NCBI GenBank assembly: GCA_028564705.1
Contig: JAPXFQ010000787.1
Span: forward strand, 4,216,001 to 4,280,000
Reading direction: 5' to 3'
DNA length: 64,000 nt
From: Apricaphanius iberus
Taxonomy: Eukaryota; Chordata; Actinopteri; Cyprinodontiformes; Aphaniidae
Below the pieces are notes generated by a model. The model saw only the letters and a list, made by a program, of their open reading frames with translations. It was not told the origin of the DNA and did not search any database. Positions 1 through 12,940 of this stretch are shown here, piece after piece; the first letter of the stretch is position 1; each line of letters starts with the position of its first letter. Position numbers and translations under genes: made by a program.

Positions 1-1091
1 AAATAATGAACATCCTGTTGAATACTTGTGGTTCAAATGTTGGTCCTGACATAGCTTAGTTTTGGTTACGTGTAGAGCAGAGGTCAGCAGCTTTTTCAAT
101 TCAAATATCCACTTTTGCTCATCCTGCAATACGATACAAATTGTAAAGAGCTGCCAAACAGATAAATATACAATAGGAAATGTTTTATTATGGAGATAAT
201 GAAATTAAGTTAAAATTTACTTCTATGTTCAGATTTTAAGTGAAAAATTAGTCAAATTAGCTTTTACTAAGAAAAAAGAAGCTATTCTGCAAAATAAGGC
301 CAGATGTTTCCACAAATAAAAGCTATGTAACAATGATTTGTAGATATTCAATGCAGATAATGCATAAAAACACAAAAGAAAAGCTAAACGCACCCTTTCT
401 GATTTGCTGAATGTTTAAAAACATTTGTTACTTGGTTTTATAAAAGTCGCAGTGGTGGGGCCAAAGAGACAGTTCAGAGAAACTGAGACTGAAACCTTAA
501 CATTCGGAAAAAAACTGTAATTCATAATAAAACTGAAGGTGTAAGCAAAGGTATTTTACTTGTTGATGTTATTTTTATTTTATATAAACCAAATCTTCCT
601 GTTCGACTCTCTGTAGCTGCGATCACCATAAAAAAAACCCCGGAGGGAATGTGTTTTATCACCATCTGCATGATGGCCACTGAGGGTTGATCCTTGTTTA
701 AACATCAGCTATAGCAGGGGAGGAGAGGATGCAAAGAGGGATTTTTCCGGAGTTGGGTAACCATGGGAACTACAGAGGAAAGGGGTAGCTAGCACAGTAG
801 TTTTCACCTAAATTTCTTCACACTGTGGTAAAGGCCCAGAATGACGACAGAAGGCACAAGTGACCGCATTTTGTGAAAGCAGTTGGGTTCCAGCAGGAGG
901 TCAGGGCATTCCTGAGAGAGTACATCACAGGAGGGGGGGTTGGCGGGTGAAGAGTAGGAGGAAGGCTTTCGCAAGATACAAATATCAAGCAGACAAAGGA
1001 GGCAACTGGAGTCAGTCCATTGGTCTGATGTGAAGGATAGGATTCTGGCTGCAGATAGCTACAGGGATTAGCCGCAGCTGTGTTAGCAATA
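1..1091. other. No gene recognised
   Basis: AT-rich sequence with only short chance reading frames. I see no splice-consistent coding segment, RNA gene or bounded repeat. Confidence 0.5.
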
Positions 1092-1633
1092 CAGTACAGA
1101 CCAAAAGTTTGGACACGCCTTCTCATTCAGTGCGTTTTCTATATTTTCATGACTATTTACATTGTAGATTCTCAGTGAAGGCATCAAAACTTTAAATGAA
1201 AACATATGGAATTATCTAGTACTTTTACAAAAACTGTGAAATAACCTGGCCTCCAAAGTCGCCGGACCTGAACCCAATCGAGATGATTTAGGGTGAGCTG
1301 AACCGCAGAGTGAAGGCAAAAGGGCCAACAAGTACTAAGCATCTCTGGGAACTCCTTCAAGACGGTTGGAAAACCATTTCTGGTGACTACCTCTTGAAGC
1401 TCAAGAGAATGCAAAGCAGTAATCAGAGCAAAGGGTGGCTACTTTGAGGAATCTAAAACATAACACATGTATTCAGTTAATTCATCCTTTTTGTTTAAGT
1501 ACAAACAGTAATTCCATGCATCATGTGTTTATTCATAGTTTTGACGCCCTTAATTGAGAATCTACAATGTAGTCATGAAAATAAAGAAAACGCATTGAAT
1601 GAGAAGGTGTGTCCAAACTTTTGGTCTGTACTG
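1092..1633 (+). mobile_element. Internally deleted Tc1/mariner element
   Basis: The ends are inverted copies starting CAGTACAGACCAAAAGTTTG, each flanked by a TA dinucleotide, the Tc1/mariner target duplication. The 542-bp body keeps only the 3' part of a transposase: around 1250-1290 it reads PPKSPDLNPIEM, the conserved motif with the third catalytic acid, followed by a stop and a decayed C-terminus. The N-terminal DNA-binding part and the first two catalytic aspartates are gone, so it cannot encode transposase, though its ends could be used in trans. Confidence 0.85.
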
Positions 1634-1635
1634 TA

Positions 1636-3400
1636 TGTCTCAGAAAACATTTTCTGTAGCTGGTAGTGGGAGTCTGTGTGTGTGAGAGGGAGAGAGGAAG
1701 TGGCAACCAGCCTGTGAGTGGAAGTAGACGGCTCTTTCAATAAAGAGAAGTGTGACTTTATTGCTAGTGACGGTTCTCTTGCAGACTGTATTACAGTACA
1801 GTTAAAGTGATGCGCCGAGAGAGACCTGAACCACAGTGTCTGTTGGCATCAAATGCACCAGAGAGGAGACGACGGTAATGGCAAATGTAGAGGGGAGCTT
1901 GGGCTCGTCTGAAGGCATGCAGAGGCAGCGGTTGAGTTGAACACAAATGAGATCACAGAGCAAACAACCTGTCAGCAATGCACCACACAAACGGAGAGAC
2001 CGCGCACCGAATTATTTGGCGGTGTGTTATGGAAGCGATGGTGGACGTATCTGACATGACAAGTCAATACAATATCGGAAAGTGCGTGCTCGATAAAATT
2101 TAAGAGGGAAGGGCTCAGTTGTAGCTAGTCAAATATACTTGATTCATTGATTATTTCTAAACTGATTCAAGCTAATGCTCCAACACATATAAAGATTATT
2201 GACCTGCAGAAAAAATCCCTAAGTGCTTCATCCCAGACGAGAAAGATTGCCAGAAGAAAGAGTATGAAGAAATAGGGCAGCATTGGGCTTTGCAAAGTTA
2301 TATGTGAATGCGCCAAAACAACCTTCGATCAAGCCTAACCACGAGTAAACCGCATTTAGACAATAATAGACATCTGTATGTGAATGTCTTCATGCGTTTC
2401 AGTGTTCAACCACAATTTTATGCCAGTCAGTGAAATCTTGATCAAGGAAACAGGAATTTGTTAACCTACCAGACCAAATGTTAAAGTTCATGTGGTTACA
2501 AATACATAAACATGATTTAGTTGGAAGTTGCCAATAACAGAAATCATCTTTCTAAAAAGGATATAGCTTCATGGCTTAGTTTTGCTAAGATGCATCCCGA
2601 ATGAACCGTACTTTCTTTAACCCATGATCATTTCACCAGAATGGTGCTATAGTCGATGTCATTTGTCATCAATGCAGCTGTTTGGTAATAGATATTCCAA
2701 GGACAGTTTATTTAATACGGTCTTATGGTGATGGTGAACTCCAGGAGGTGTAGTGAACAACAAAACAAACCAAAACAAACCAATAAATGTATTTTCCGAG
2801 TATTCTGTGAGTTGCACTTCTAGTAAAAAGCTTTCCAGCTCAATCAAAACTCGCTCTCTGTCGACTATTCCTCCTTGAGTGGAAATGGAAGTGGATTACA
2901 AGCCGAGGAAAATAGTAATCTAGTTGATCAGAGTTGTCGCTGCAATGGTTGGCAGACCTACTGGAAAAGGTCAACACCCCCTGCTGTCCTGGTGGAGAAT
3001 TGCTTTGCAACACTGACACCCCGACTAGGCTTTAGAGCAAGTAAAAACAAGGCGGGTGTAGATTTTAAGACTAGAATAATGATACCATACATGGCTTACC
3101 TTAAAAAAATATTGCACTCAATGCTCCAACAAAATCCCTAAGCTAACACAATAGCATGTGTATTATCATAAAAAACATGTTTAGCCTGGTTAGCCTGTTT
3201 AACAACCAAAAATACACTGGGATAGGAATTAACCTCTAAAAGATGTTTTTTCACGATCCATGTTTCAACCGCAATGTTTCACAATGTTTAGATAAAAGGA
3301 AATGACTCTTTTCTATAAATATACAACAAAAAGTGGTATGAGTGGTAGTCTTTTGGACAGATTTGACTAACTGTTATATATATGTACAATCAGACAAAAA
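1636..3400. other. No gene recognised
   Basis: Non-coding sequence with scattered short open frames (for example 2875-3141) that match no family I know and lack splice context. No bounded repeat was seen. Confidence 0.4.
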
Positions 3401-3419
3401 AACAACAGTTTTGTTTTTG

Positions 3420-3790
3420 TAAATCCAATCTAAATAAGACACAAGAGTTTTGGAAAAAGGTCCGTTGGACACATCGGAGCATAACACACCTCTATCTACT
3501 GTCAAGCACGGTGTTGGAAGAGAGATAACTTGGGCTTTTTATGCCACCAAAGAATCTGGGCAGCTTGTATTAATTTGGACGACTACAAAAAGTATTCAAG
3601 AGTCAAATTTGAGGCCATGTGTTCGACATTGGAAGCTTGGCCAGAACTAGTTATCGACAGGACTACAATCACAAACCAAGCTGCAACAGAATGACTGTAA
3701 ATGAAGTATAAAGGTGTTACAGTTGTCTAGTCAAAGTTTAAACCACAACGAACTGAAGAATGGCTGTAAAAAACTGTGAGTCAAAACTCT
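3420..3790 (+). pseudogene. Tc1-like transposase fragment, degenerate
   Basis: An open stretch at 3450-3650 reads STVKHGVG followed by a W..F segment, then GQLVLI and, about 20 residues on, NLRPCVRHWKLGQN. This follows the order of the central Tc1 transposase region (VKHGGG..VWGCF..G.LV then an N.RPSVR.LKL-type motif). Stops and frame breaks follow and no terminal repeats were found. It is from a different Tc1 subfamily than the elements at 1092 and 25805, and is a dead fragment. Confidence 0.55.
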
Positions 3791-3810
3791 TTCACAAAGA
3801 TGCCAAAGAG

Positions 3811-4710
3811 TGATTAAGGGGTATGTTCTTTGGGGGGCTTTCTATCTGGACCCTATCTTTAGCATTTATTACGTTCATTTACTCACCTGGGCAAGTTTGG
3901 AGCTACTTGGAGTCCTTCAGGAGGAGTTCATATCCAGCAGCCATATCCATATAGTATGAGTCAATCAGGGCAGGAGATGTGCCCCCTGTAATAAGGCATT
4001 ATGTGCCCCAAAACTCCTTCACTTTAACTATGTTTTGTTGTGAATAGTTAGTGATACTCTCCTGTGAGTTCGGAACGTCTCAGAGGTGCTAAGGTATTAG
4101 CTTCTAGGGTTTTTACAGGCTTTAAATCAAACCGATTCCAACTTAAACTGACCTGGGATTTCAATAACGTCCTAGTCTACGTAGGTTACGGAAAGGGAGC
4201 CTGTAGAAGCTGAAATTAGTCCTACGGGTCATTGGGCTAGTGCAATTTGGAAAAAAGCAAACGAGAACGATGTTTGTGTCTGCCGTAGCAAGTTCTGTCT
4301 AACCGACTGCCGTAGACCACAGAGTGAAAGTCCTGGTCAGACTACAACTGAGATGGAGCACGGCAGTGACTTCATTGAAATTGGCCAAGAGTGTAGATTT
4401 ATTATAAACCTCTAACTTACCCTGGAACAGAAATAATAAGTACTTCCGAAACGTTCTGAACTCAGAGTGGATCAGGCCCAGTGATTCATAAGACAACATA
4501 GTTAAATTAAGGAGTTTTGGGGCAGATAGTGCCTTATAACAGGCGGCAAATCTTCTGCCCCAAATGACTCCTATTTTATGGATATAAGCTGATCCCAACT
4601 GGATATAAACTTCTCCTGAAGGACTTTAATTGCTCCAAACTTGTTTGGCTGAGTAAACAAATGCTAAAAATAACGTCCAAGATGAAAAAAAAAAAACTTT
4701 CCCTTTAAGT
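3811..4710. mobile_element. Long fold-back (MITE-like) element with ~350-bp arms
   Basis: The left arm (about 3811-4170) and right arm (about 4310-4710) are diverged inverted copies. Shared blocks include GTCCTTCAGGAG, TATATCCAG or its variant, GCCCCAAAACTCCTT and TTTAACTATGTT, in the same order when one arm is reverse-complemented. The outer ends are GATTAAGGG and CCCTTTAAGT. The spacer is about 140 bp. No coding capacity is seen; the open frame at 4299-4598 lies within the right arm. Confidence 0.75.
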
Positions 4711-7700
4711 CAAAAAGGTTCTACAAGCAATTAATTTAAAGGGTGTGCTTAGTTTTTTCCCACATCACGGAAGGTTTCTGTGACTTAAAGTACTTTTATT
4801 ACTGGAACTGTGCATCCAAGAAAAAGTTGTAAAATAGTATAAGATTAAGGAAATGGACCCAGAGGTTCCAGTTTCAGACCCCACTCTCTCCATTCCTGCG
4901 GCTAATCGGGGGAGGGGGTTGCATCAGGACTTTCAGATTTATAAAGGAGGATCCGTCGCTTTTCTGAAATTGGATTCAGGTAAATCCACCAGAGATGGCC
5001 TCGTCGGGGTGCAGAGATTCTAGACGGATTTGAGACTCAAGCGTTGTCAGACCAGGATTGTTGCTTTATTGTTATGTAGAATAAAGCAAATTTCATTCTT
5101 AAATCATAAGTAGATCTAGCTTTTAAGATACGAACAGCAGAATTGGTAGGAAATCTTTCTCAAACTTCAAGCATATTGGTTGTAATACTTTGTTCCAAAG
5201 ACATGAGGCCTTTGGAAGAGTAGAGACTGAATATCTGTGAGTCTGCAGACAAAACACAACTCCCACTCAAGTGGTCAAGAAAGAGATTTGGAGAGGAATC
5301 TGCGATGAAGCCTCCAGCGTCCTCCGAACAGCTGCAGGTAGTTTAGATAATGGGGAAACGACTCATAAAGAGAGAGGGAGATCTATGCAGAGCTGTGAGG
5401 ACATTTCAATGGTTTACAGCAAACCTGTGTTTAGTTCTTGGTGAGTTTCAGCACCTCTGTCATTGGTGATGTCAAGAGCAGCTGTGTGTTTGTGTCTGTA
5501 AAACATTCACTCTGGACCGGGGCCCACTGGGAGCCAGAGCAGCCCACTCCGACTCCAACTGTGGACTGGATCACAATGCAAAGAGGCAAAGAGGGAATTC
5601 CAACCATTCTCCGCTCACCATTCCGCTGTTCAGTGAATCATGTGGCTGAGTCCCTTACAGCTCACATTGTGTGTCTGTAATGCTGTACCACTATTAGAGG
5701 GAAGTCTTGGTGTCAGACGCTCAAAGAAAGAATAACTCTGCAGAGTAGGCGGTGAGAGCAATACGTGCGGGGAGGGTTTTTCAGCTTCACATCAGAAAGG
5801 GGAAACACAATATTACCAGATGTAAGAGTAATAAACACCAAAAGACTTTGCTAAGGTGTAAAAATGGGAAGAGGTTTGTAGAAAACGATGAAAATCAGAC
5901 AAACCGCACGGAGAGCGAGTTGTCTTCTGTCGTATCGCACTCTTTGTGAAAATGGCCCGCAGTGAGCCCAGACTCTCCAAGAGCATTTATACAGTCTGTC
6001 CTGCTGCCTCTCAAAATACAGGTAAAAATAAAAGCTTTTTGTCTCTGACGTCTGTAAATCCATCCCGACCACCTAAAACAACCATAGGTTGAGTTACTTA
6101 CAAAGCATTCTCCTTTTTAGTAGAAACATTGTATTTGCAGTGCTTTTCAAAAGTAATGGTTTTCCTTAAAATGTGCATTTGGTCATGTTTTTAACCACAA
6201 AATATTAAAAGTGGTCCAAAAAAAGGGGGTCACATTTGGTTTTACTGACACTTGAATGTGTCACATTTTCCAAGCTGGTGTTTGCCCTCACGTTTAAACC
6301 TCAAATAAATGGCGCCATCGCTACTATTCGCCATGCCAAAGCAGTTTTTCCCTGTATCTAAACGAGACCGTATGCATATATTTTCAAGGACATCCACCTA
6401 CATTTATGTATGTTTGTTCATATTACAGCTAAAGCCAAAGGTGTGAGATTCTCAAAGACCGACTTTGTTTGCTATACGACCAAATTGCCGGAACCTCTTC
6501 TGGAGAAAGATGGTGTTAATTTCGACAAAGCAAAATGCTAAAACTGTGTCCTGCTGATTTTTCGCATAATTTAATCTATTTGCACATGGAGAGTTAGCAT
6601 TCAACCCACGATAGCTCCCAGAGACGCTTTTACCGTTCAAGTGTTTCTTTTTCACAATCTATTAAAAGGCAAAAAATATAGCAAAGATATATGCATAAAG
6701 TTGCACCTGTACTTACGCCTTCATGCAAAGACAGGTGCATGTTTCACATTTTTTTAGGACTGGATTTGGGTTTCTTTCTGCAAGCAATTAGAGCTATCCC
6801 TGAATCCAGTCCTAAAGTGAGTCAGATCCTCAAATAATGTGCAGAATATGGAGCATATAAAACAATTTAATTGTGTAGACCTTCAGTCTTTGTGTTCACT
6901 TAACCACTAAAAAAATAGTAATAAATAAGAATACAAATATTTCCACTAGAATACGTCATTTCAAAGTATCAGCTGTCCTGGTACAAACATACAGATTACC
7001 AATTTCCACTCCACTGACATACTCTCAACAATTCTGGCTAAACGTGGATGTCTATAGCTACTATAAATCCTGAGTTTGAAAGAATGGCAAACTACTTTTT
7101 TACTTGTTGACCATTACTAATAAGAGCAAAATTTGCACCAAACCCAAATATGGGTCATAATTTCAAACAAAAATGGAACAACAGTCTAACTGTATCCAGT
7201 TTGGGTCAGCACAACACCAACAAAAACGCTTCTCCCAGTAAGTCGGAACTGTTTGCTTCATTAGTTCCACATTTTTTAGATTCAAGGGATGAATCCAAAC
7301 AGGATATTTTACAAAATGCTTTAGAACCCAAAGGACTCATTCAAACACGTTCTTGAGGATGTCTGAAGATTTATAATTTTACCTGTCAGGTTTGGGTAAG
7401 AATATTTTATTTGACTTTAGGTTAGATATTTAATAGAAGACATAGATAATTACACTTGAATTACAATGGTTTCTCATGTGCAGCGTCTGTTGGGTGGAGC
7501 TAAGTTTTCTTTTGCTGTAAATAGCTTAAATCAAATTGTATTTTTTAGAGCACTTTTCATGATAAAACCAGCACAAAGTGCTTTACATGACAAAAACTAG
7601 AGCTGGTTAAGTTAATCTTATTATTGACGCATTGCAATGCACACATAAATGTTTCTGCATAGCTGCAGACGCCAACCATAATCGTTTATATCTTTGCTTT

Positions 7701-9310
7701 CCATCCAAGACATAGATTCTATGCGCAGCAAACCAGAGCATATAGATCAACTGGTAGATCAACTTTTCAAATGTTAGATAAACACTATAATTTATAGCTT
7801 TTCAGAAAATTTCCCAGAATGAAAGACAATAGCGATCCCAGTGGCTGCGACCTCAGTGGCTAAAATTGCCAAGGCTCCCAGCACAAAGGAGCTGGAGTTA
7901 AGATATATGAAAAATTTTGAAAAAATTCTGGTAACACAGAACAATGACAATTAAATGAATTATTAAATACAAATATACAAATAAATAGATAAATGATAAT
8001 AGTAATAAAAATAATTTAAAATAAATAAATACGTAAAATAAGATAAAAAATATATAAAAATTAGATAAATGAAATAAGTCAATTAAAAGGCAAGCTAAAA
8101 AGCTAGGACTTGAGCCTCTTTCTAAACATCAGCAGTTTGGTTCTCAGGCAAGATCTGAACAGGGAAGTCAACGCAAGAGCGGATGTGTAAGAACAGGGTG
8201 AAGACTTTTCACATATTACAACATCCAGCTATAAAAAAAAAAAACACGAACAGTATTCTACTGACTGTAATCATTTTTTAAATTCTGAACTACGCATTTA
8301 CTGTCTCCCATTCAACTAGCCTAAATGTTTTCTGATTTAGGTAATAATTAGAAATGAAGGGCAGGACAATGATTCCATGGCTTCATAAGCTACCGAGGTT
8401 AATCAGTGTTCGAGTTAAATGGAGCCGAACCATATTTTAAGGCAACACCTCAAGCACACTGCTTCTTTGTGGGACATCTTGGGAAATCAGCCAAGATATC
8501 GGGAAAAATTATTGTAGACTTCTACGAGACTGGTTAATTTTTGGGTGCAATTTTGAAACAACTGAATTAACCTAATTCATATGTTTAAACATTAAAATTC
8601 TGAGTGTCTCTAATCAAACCATTCAGGAGACGAAACGAAACCAAAGCAAAACATCTTTATAAAGTTTTATTTTTTTTGGATAGCAAAGAGGGGAAAACGG
8701 TTATGTGTGTTCATATTGTGTATGTAAATATCTGCTTTGAGCTGTATGTATCAGAAATGTACGTATCATATTCATGTCATACCCAATCAGAAGAAATATT
8801 CCTCATAAGAAAACATCCTACACCTGCTTGGTACTTGAAAACTTTGGAATATTGCAAAGTTCTCTGTTAGCGTCAGTATAAGCTGGGTAGGCTAGAACAC
8901 TGTTAACCTGGACCACAGATGCGTAATAGTTGTGCAGGATGATGAACCAATCCATGTAGGGGATGTCTTCCTTCAGTGAAGAAAAAACCTGACTTTAATG
9001 CTGTAACTCGGAAAGCAGCGGAACTTAACACATTCACACCAGGGTCAGCGAGCGTCAGTGAAAAACAGAAAAAAACGTTTCACTCAACCACAACCCGCAG
9101 AGTTCACAAAGCAATTTCACAGCGACACATTTTAACTCGTTTTGCTTTAGCTTGTATGTGTACCGACAGTGGGGCATCCAAACTCACGCGTCGCTCAGAT
9201 GACACACACAAACAACGCTCGAAACAAACGCAAGCTACTCAAGACAGCCATGATAAACACGCATACGCGTAATTAAAAGTAAGTATATTCCCAACCTTAG
9301 GTAAGGTACT
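4711..9310. other. Gene-free stretch with minor repeats
   Basis: No recognisable gene. At 7550-7595 there is a short GAGCACTTTTCAT...AAAGTGCTTTACA segment resembling the tail of common fish dispersed repeats. The region 7950-8090 is a low-complexity AAAT/AATA-rich tract. Other open frames are short, unspliced and unmatched. Confidence 0.4.
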
Positions 9311-10602
9311 GGGGTCTCATTTATAAAGCTTGCTTACGCCCAAAACGGAGTCTTAAAACTACGTACGCAACTTTATACGCAAAATTTGGGATTTATAGAA
9401 AAAAACGTGGCGGAAAAATGTGCGAAACTTTAGCCACACCAAGGATCTTGCTTACGCACTTTTTGGACACAGAGGGCACTGACAGCGCAGCAGGACGGAT
9501 ACTAAAATTGTGAATTCAAGCCGCATTTTCAGACTTTTAGAGCACTGCACACACAGACGAACACAGCCAACACACAAATTTCTCCCCCATCCTGTCTATA
9601 GGAACTGAGAATAAAAATTAGAATTTGATTAAAAATATGTCGCATTTACGAATTATGTTCATAAGTATGTCTTCAGATTGTATAGCAATTGCGTGTATTG
9701 TTGCATGTGTGAAGAAGAAATATGCCGCAGCGTCCATCCTGCATGATTCTGCACAATGGATGCGCTGACACTCATTGAAGATTCTTTTTTATGTCGGGCA
9801 CGCTGCTGCATCAATGCTGTGTCACATGCAACTCTTCCGTTTATTTTTATGACCCCAAATCAATATTTTGCATGGGTGATACTTTTTGAAAGTAGTTTTT
9901 AAGCCGAACTTTTCACAACTTTTCACCAGGCTTTAAATATCTCGTGCTTAAATTTATTATGTTCTATTGTGATTTAGTTTTATTTGTTTTAAATTTCTTT
10001 GATTCCAGTCTTACTGTCGCTACATAAGAAAATCATAACATATAATTGAAACTTTATATATAATGTTCTTATTTGTTTCATCTCTTGTGCTGCTGCTTTT
10101 ATTTTTATTTTTAACTTTTTATTTTTTACTTCTAACACATTTTTTTGTAACTATATTTTTGTCCTTTTATGTGAAGCCTTTGGCCGAGTAAAGCTCTATA
10201 TAGATTGATTGGTTGATTGATTGATTGAATGATTGATTGATTGATTGATTGAAATACAACAGTCTTCTTTGCCTCTCCGTGCCTGCAGCTGTCTTTCTCC
10301 GCCTCTCGGTTGCCAAGGTTACCCGTGAAACGCCCCATATTAGCCATCTTCATTCGATGCAGCGTCTTCATTAGATACTTTACATTGACCGTTTATGGCA
10401 GAAAGTGGGTGTGTAGGAGGCGGGTTGCGATCCAGAAATAGCTGAGCACATTTCTACGAAGAGTCTGATTTATAAAGAGGAAATTACGTGCAGCTGTGTG
10501 TAGTTTGATAGATCAGAAACCTATTAGGCGTAAGTAAAAAATTTTTGCTGAGCTTAAGTACGGTTTTAGTGAGGATTCTGATGGTTTTATAATGAGTGTA
10601 CC
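9311..10602. mobile_element. PIF/Harbinger-like non-autonomous element
   Basis: The left end (GGGGTCTCATTTATAAAG, then repeated TACGC/CGTACG words and TTTATAGA) and the inverted right end (ACTCATTATAAAACC, then TTACGCC and TTTATAAATCAGA) are diverged inverted copies of one sub-terminal organisation, which I recognise from fish Harbinger MITEs. The interior (9450-10430) has no transposase. I could not define a clean 3-bp target duplication, so the ends are approximate. Confidence 0.5.
10203..10251. repeat. (GATT)n microsatellite
   Basis: About 12 imperfect tandem GATT units interrupted by GGTT and GAAT variants. Confidence 0.9.
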
Positions 10603-11537
10603 TATAGGAGTGCGCCGTCTGCTTTGCTAAATCCTCCTTTGAACATGCAAAACAATGGAATTATAGGTTAAACAGGTTGTTTCTTGATACCCAATCCCAT
10701 GAAGCAATGCGAGGAAACAAAAAAAGATGTGTGTTAAATTTCAGATAAAATTTGCATGAGGTTATCTGCATAAAACAACTTTTCGTTGGAGCCATTTTGA
10801 AAAATGTTGGCCACACAAGTACAAGAGTATCTGAATCTCCTACGTTAAAATGGAAATTGTTCATAATATATGGAGTTGTACAGTGAATGAAGGGGATTAA
10901 CACAGCCTGTTTGAATACTAATTGAAAACTCAATAATTTTATATTTCCAACGCATTGCCACATATCAGTAGTCGACAGCATATCATTTAGTGACAGAGGC
11001 AGATGGCATTAATCACAAATATTAGGAAAAAATCTTTAACAAAAACCAACATAAAAGCTATTTAAATATCTACTTAAATTATCCCACTAAAAAAAAAAAA
11101 AAATCTAGATCAAACACAAACCTTATGACTTTTGAATCTATTGTATAAACTGCTACTTTTGACTTAATATGTTCTTGTGTTAGCTAGTTGTGCTACAATG
11201 CAAAATTTGTTTGTAGCCTACGTTCAAAAGCATACCTGGAAGTCTTAAACTACTAACCCTACTAACTCTTTTGATCTGCTACTATGCTAACATTAGCTGG
11301 TATGAGAAATTTAGTTTTAGCTATATTTTTATTTTTCGTGCTCTTCTAATCATTAAGTTGCATTGATGGTGGTCAATAAACATTCCCAAATGTTAATATT
11401 TTATTTCTGAGGTATTGGTAATGGATGAAATTAACTACACAACACTTTTTTCAATTTTTAGTAGCTGCTAGCTGTGCTGCTGTTAGCACTAGCTAGTATG
11501 TGAGTTTTAGTTTAAGCAATACTGGTATTTTCACATG
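10603..11537. other. No gene recognised
   Basis: AT-rich non-coding DNA with an A-tract at 11087-11101. GCTAGC/TGTGCTG words recur but no repeat unit is clear. Confidence 0.4.
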
Positions 11538-11545
11538 CTTTTGAT

Positions 11546-11900
11546 TAGGGGTGCACCGAAATGAAAACTCTTGGCCGAAACCGAAAACCGAAAATGAAGA
11601 AAACTAAGGCCGAAAACCGAAACACCGAAAGAAATGATTGTCAATTATTAGAACGATAGCATTTATGGCTATGATGTGTACTAACCTCACTAAAATCAAG
11701 GCATTGCAATAAATCAGTTACAAAACTATGAAGATATTTATTTAGCACTGATATAACAATAATGCACAATATATATCAAATTAATAAAGTTTCGGCTGTG
11801 TTGTTTCGGGGTTTAGGTCTTTCGGCCGAAAACCGAAAATGCACTTTTCGGTCATTTTCGGCCGAAATGTTTCGGTGACCGAATTTTCAGTGCAGCCCTA
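11546..11900. mobile_element. hAT-type MITE (355 bp)
   Basis: The ends are inverted: TAGGGGTGCACCGAAA at the left, and the right end reverse-complements to TAGGGCTGCACTGAAA. They are flanked by 8-bp duplications CTTTTGAT (11538-11545) and CTTATGAT (11901-11908), 7 of 8 identical, the length made by hAT transposases. The interior is rich in CCGAAAA/TTTTCGG words extending the terminal symmetry and has no coding frame. Confidence 0.85.
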
Positions 11901-11908
11901 CTTATGAT

Positions 11909-12940
11909 CAATACATAATTAACATTCCCAGATGTCAAGTCTTACCCAAGGCAGTAGATCAAGGATGTACTAAAATACACATAACTTTTCTAACTTCCAG
12001 TCTCTGCTAGCTGTGCTGTTGTGCTATCACTTGCTTATACATAAATAGAGAGCAGCTTATGTTTTATGTTGTTGCTGTTCCACCATTTCTACTGAAACCT
12101 CGTCAGTCACACAATCACCTATGAAAAAATGAAATACTCTACAGCAGCATTAGTTCATACAGTACTAAGATTCTGTTGAGTTGGGCTGTTATGATCTACA
12201 GGGCTAATACAAATATGTCCTGGTATCTAATAAGTTATTGAACAACACTCAAGAATATTCTTTACAATTTCAGCTAATTAGTACTTAATTGATCTTGTTG
12301 CATTTTTCTTAATTGACCATGTAATAAGCACTTTTCAATTTTAAGTTGATGGGTGGTTGTTCGGTAACATTCAAAGGCTTGTAATGCAGCCCCAGAACTT
12401 GAGTGTAACTCAAAAAGAAGTTATTGCCTGAGGTGAGCCCCGCATTGTTTCTTTACTACAAGAACAATGCACCAACAGAGTGGTGCATCAGAATGCATGC
12501 ATGCAAAATGGGCATTAAGGGCTTTATTAGTGGTCAGCGTGTTTCTTGGAGATAATTAGGATCTGCAAAACATGCAAACAAAACGGGAAGTCGGACCAGA
12601 AGCCCCATGGGGCATAGCTTTTCTAGATAGTGAGCCTATTTACATTGCATCTACTTATTGATCTCTCCACCACCTTATCTGCAGCCAGTTACAGTCATGC
12701 TCCGAGAACAACGACGTGTGTGGGGGGGGGAAGCACAGGCGTGGATGAAAACAGCAAAGGCCTTTTACGTGCTGGACCGTGCAACACTGTGTCACACAAT
12801 GGGCACACGGACAGAGTGGATGTAAACGTGTCAACATCTGCAACTCATCAGAGGATTTCCCTTAAAAACAAACACAAAAAAGCACACAAAAAACATGCAC
12901 ACTCCATATTCTCCCACGCGTAATCATGCATGGATAAAAG
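11909..12940. other. No gene recognised
   Basis: Non-coding, with a G-run at 12720-12730. Open frames on both strands near 12630-12923 overlap each other and match nothing known. Confidence 0.4.

Noticed and set aside
2875..3141. 88-codon + strand frame before the Tc1 fragment
   Set aside because: Considered as the N-terminal part of the same transposase, but it shows no helix-turn-helix or Tc1 motif.
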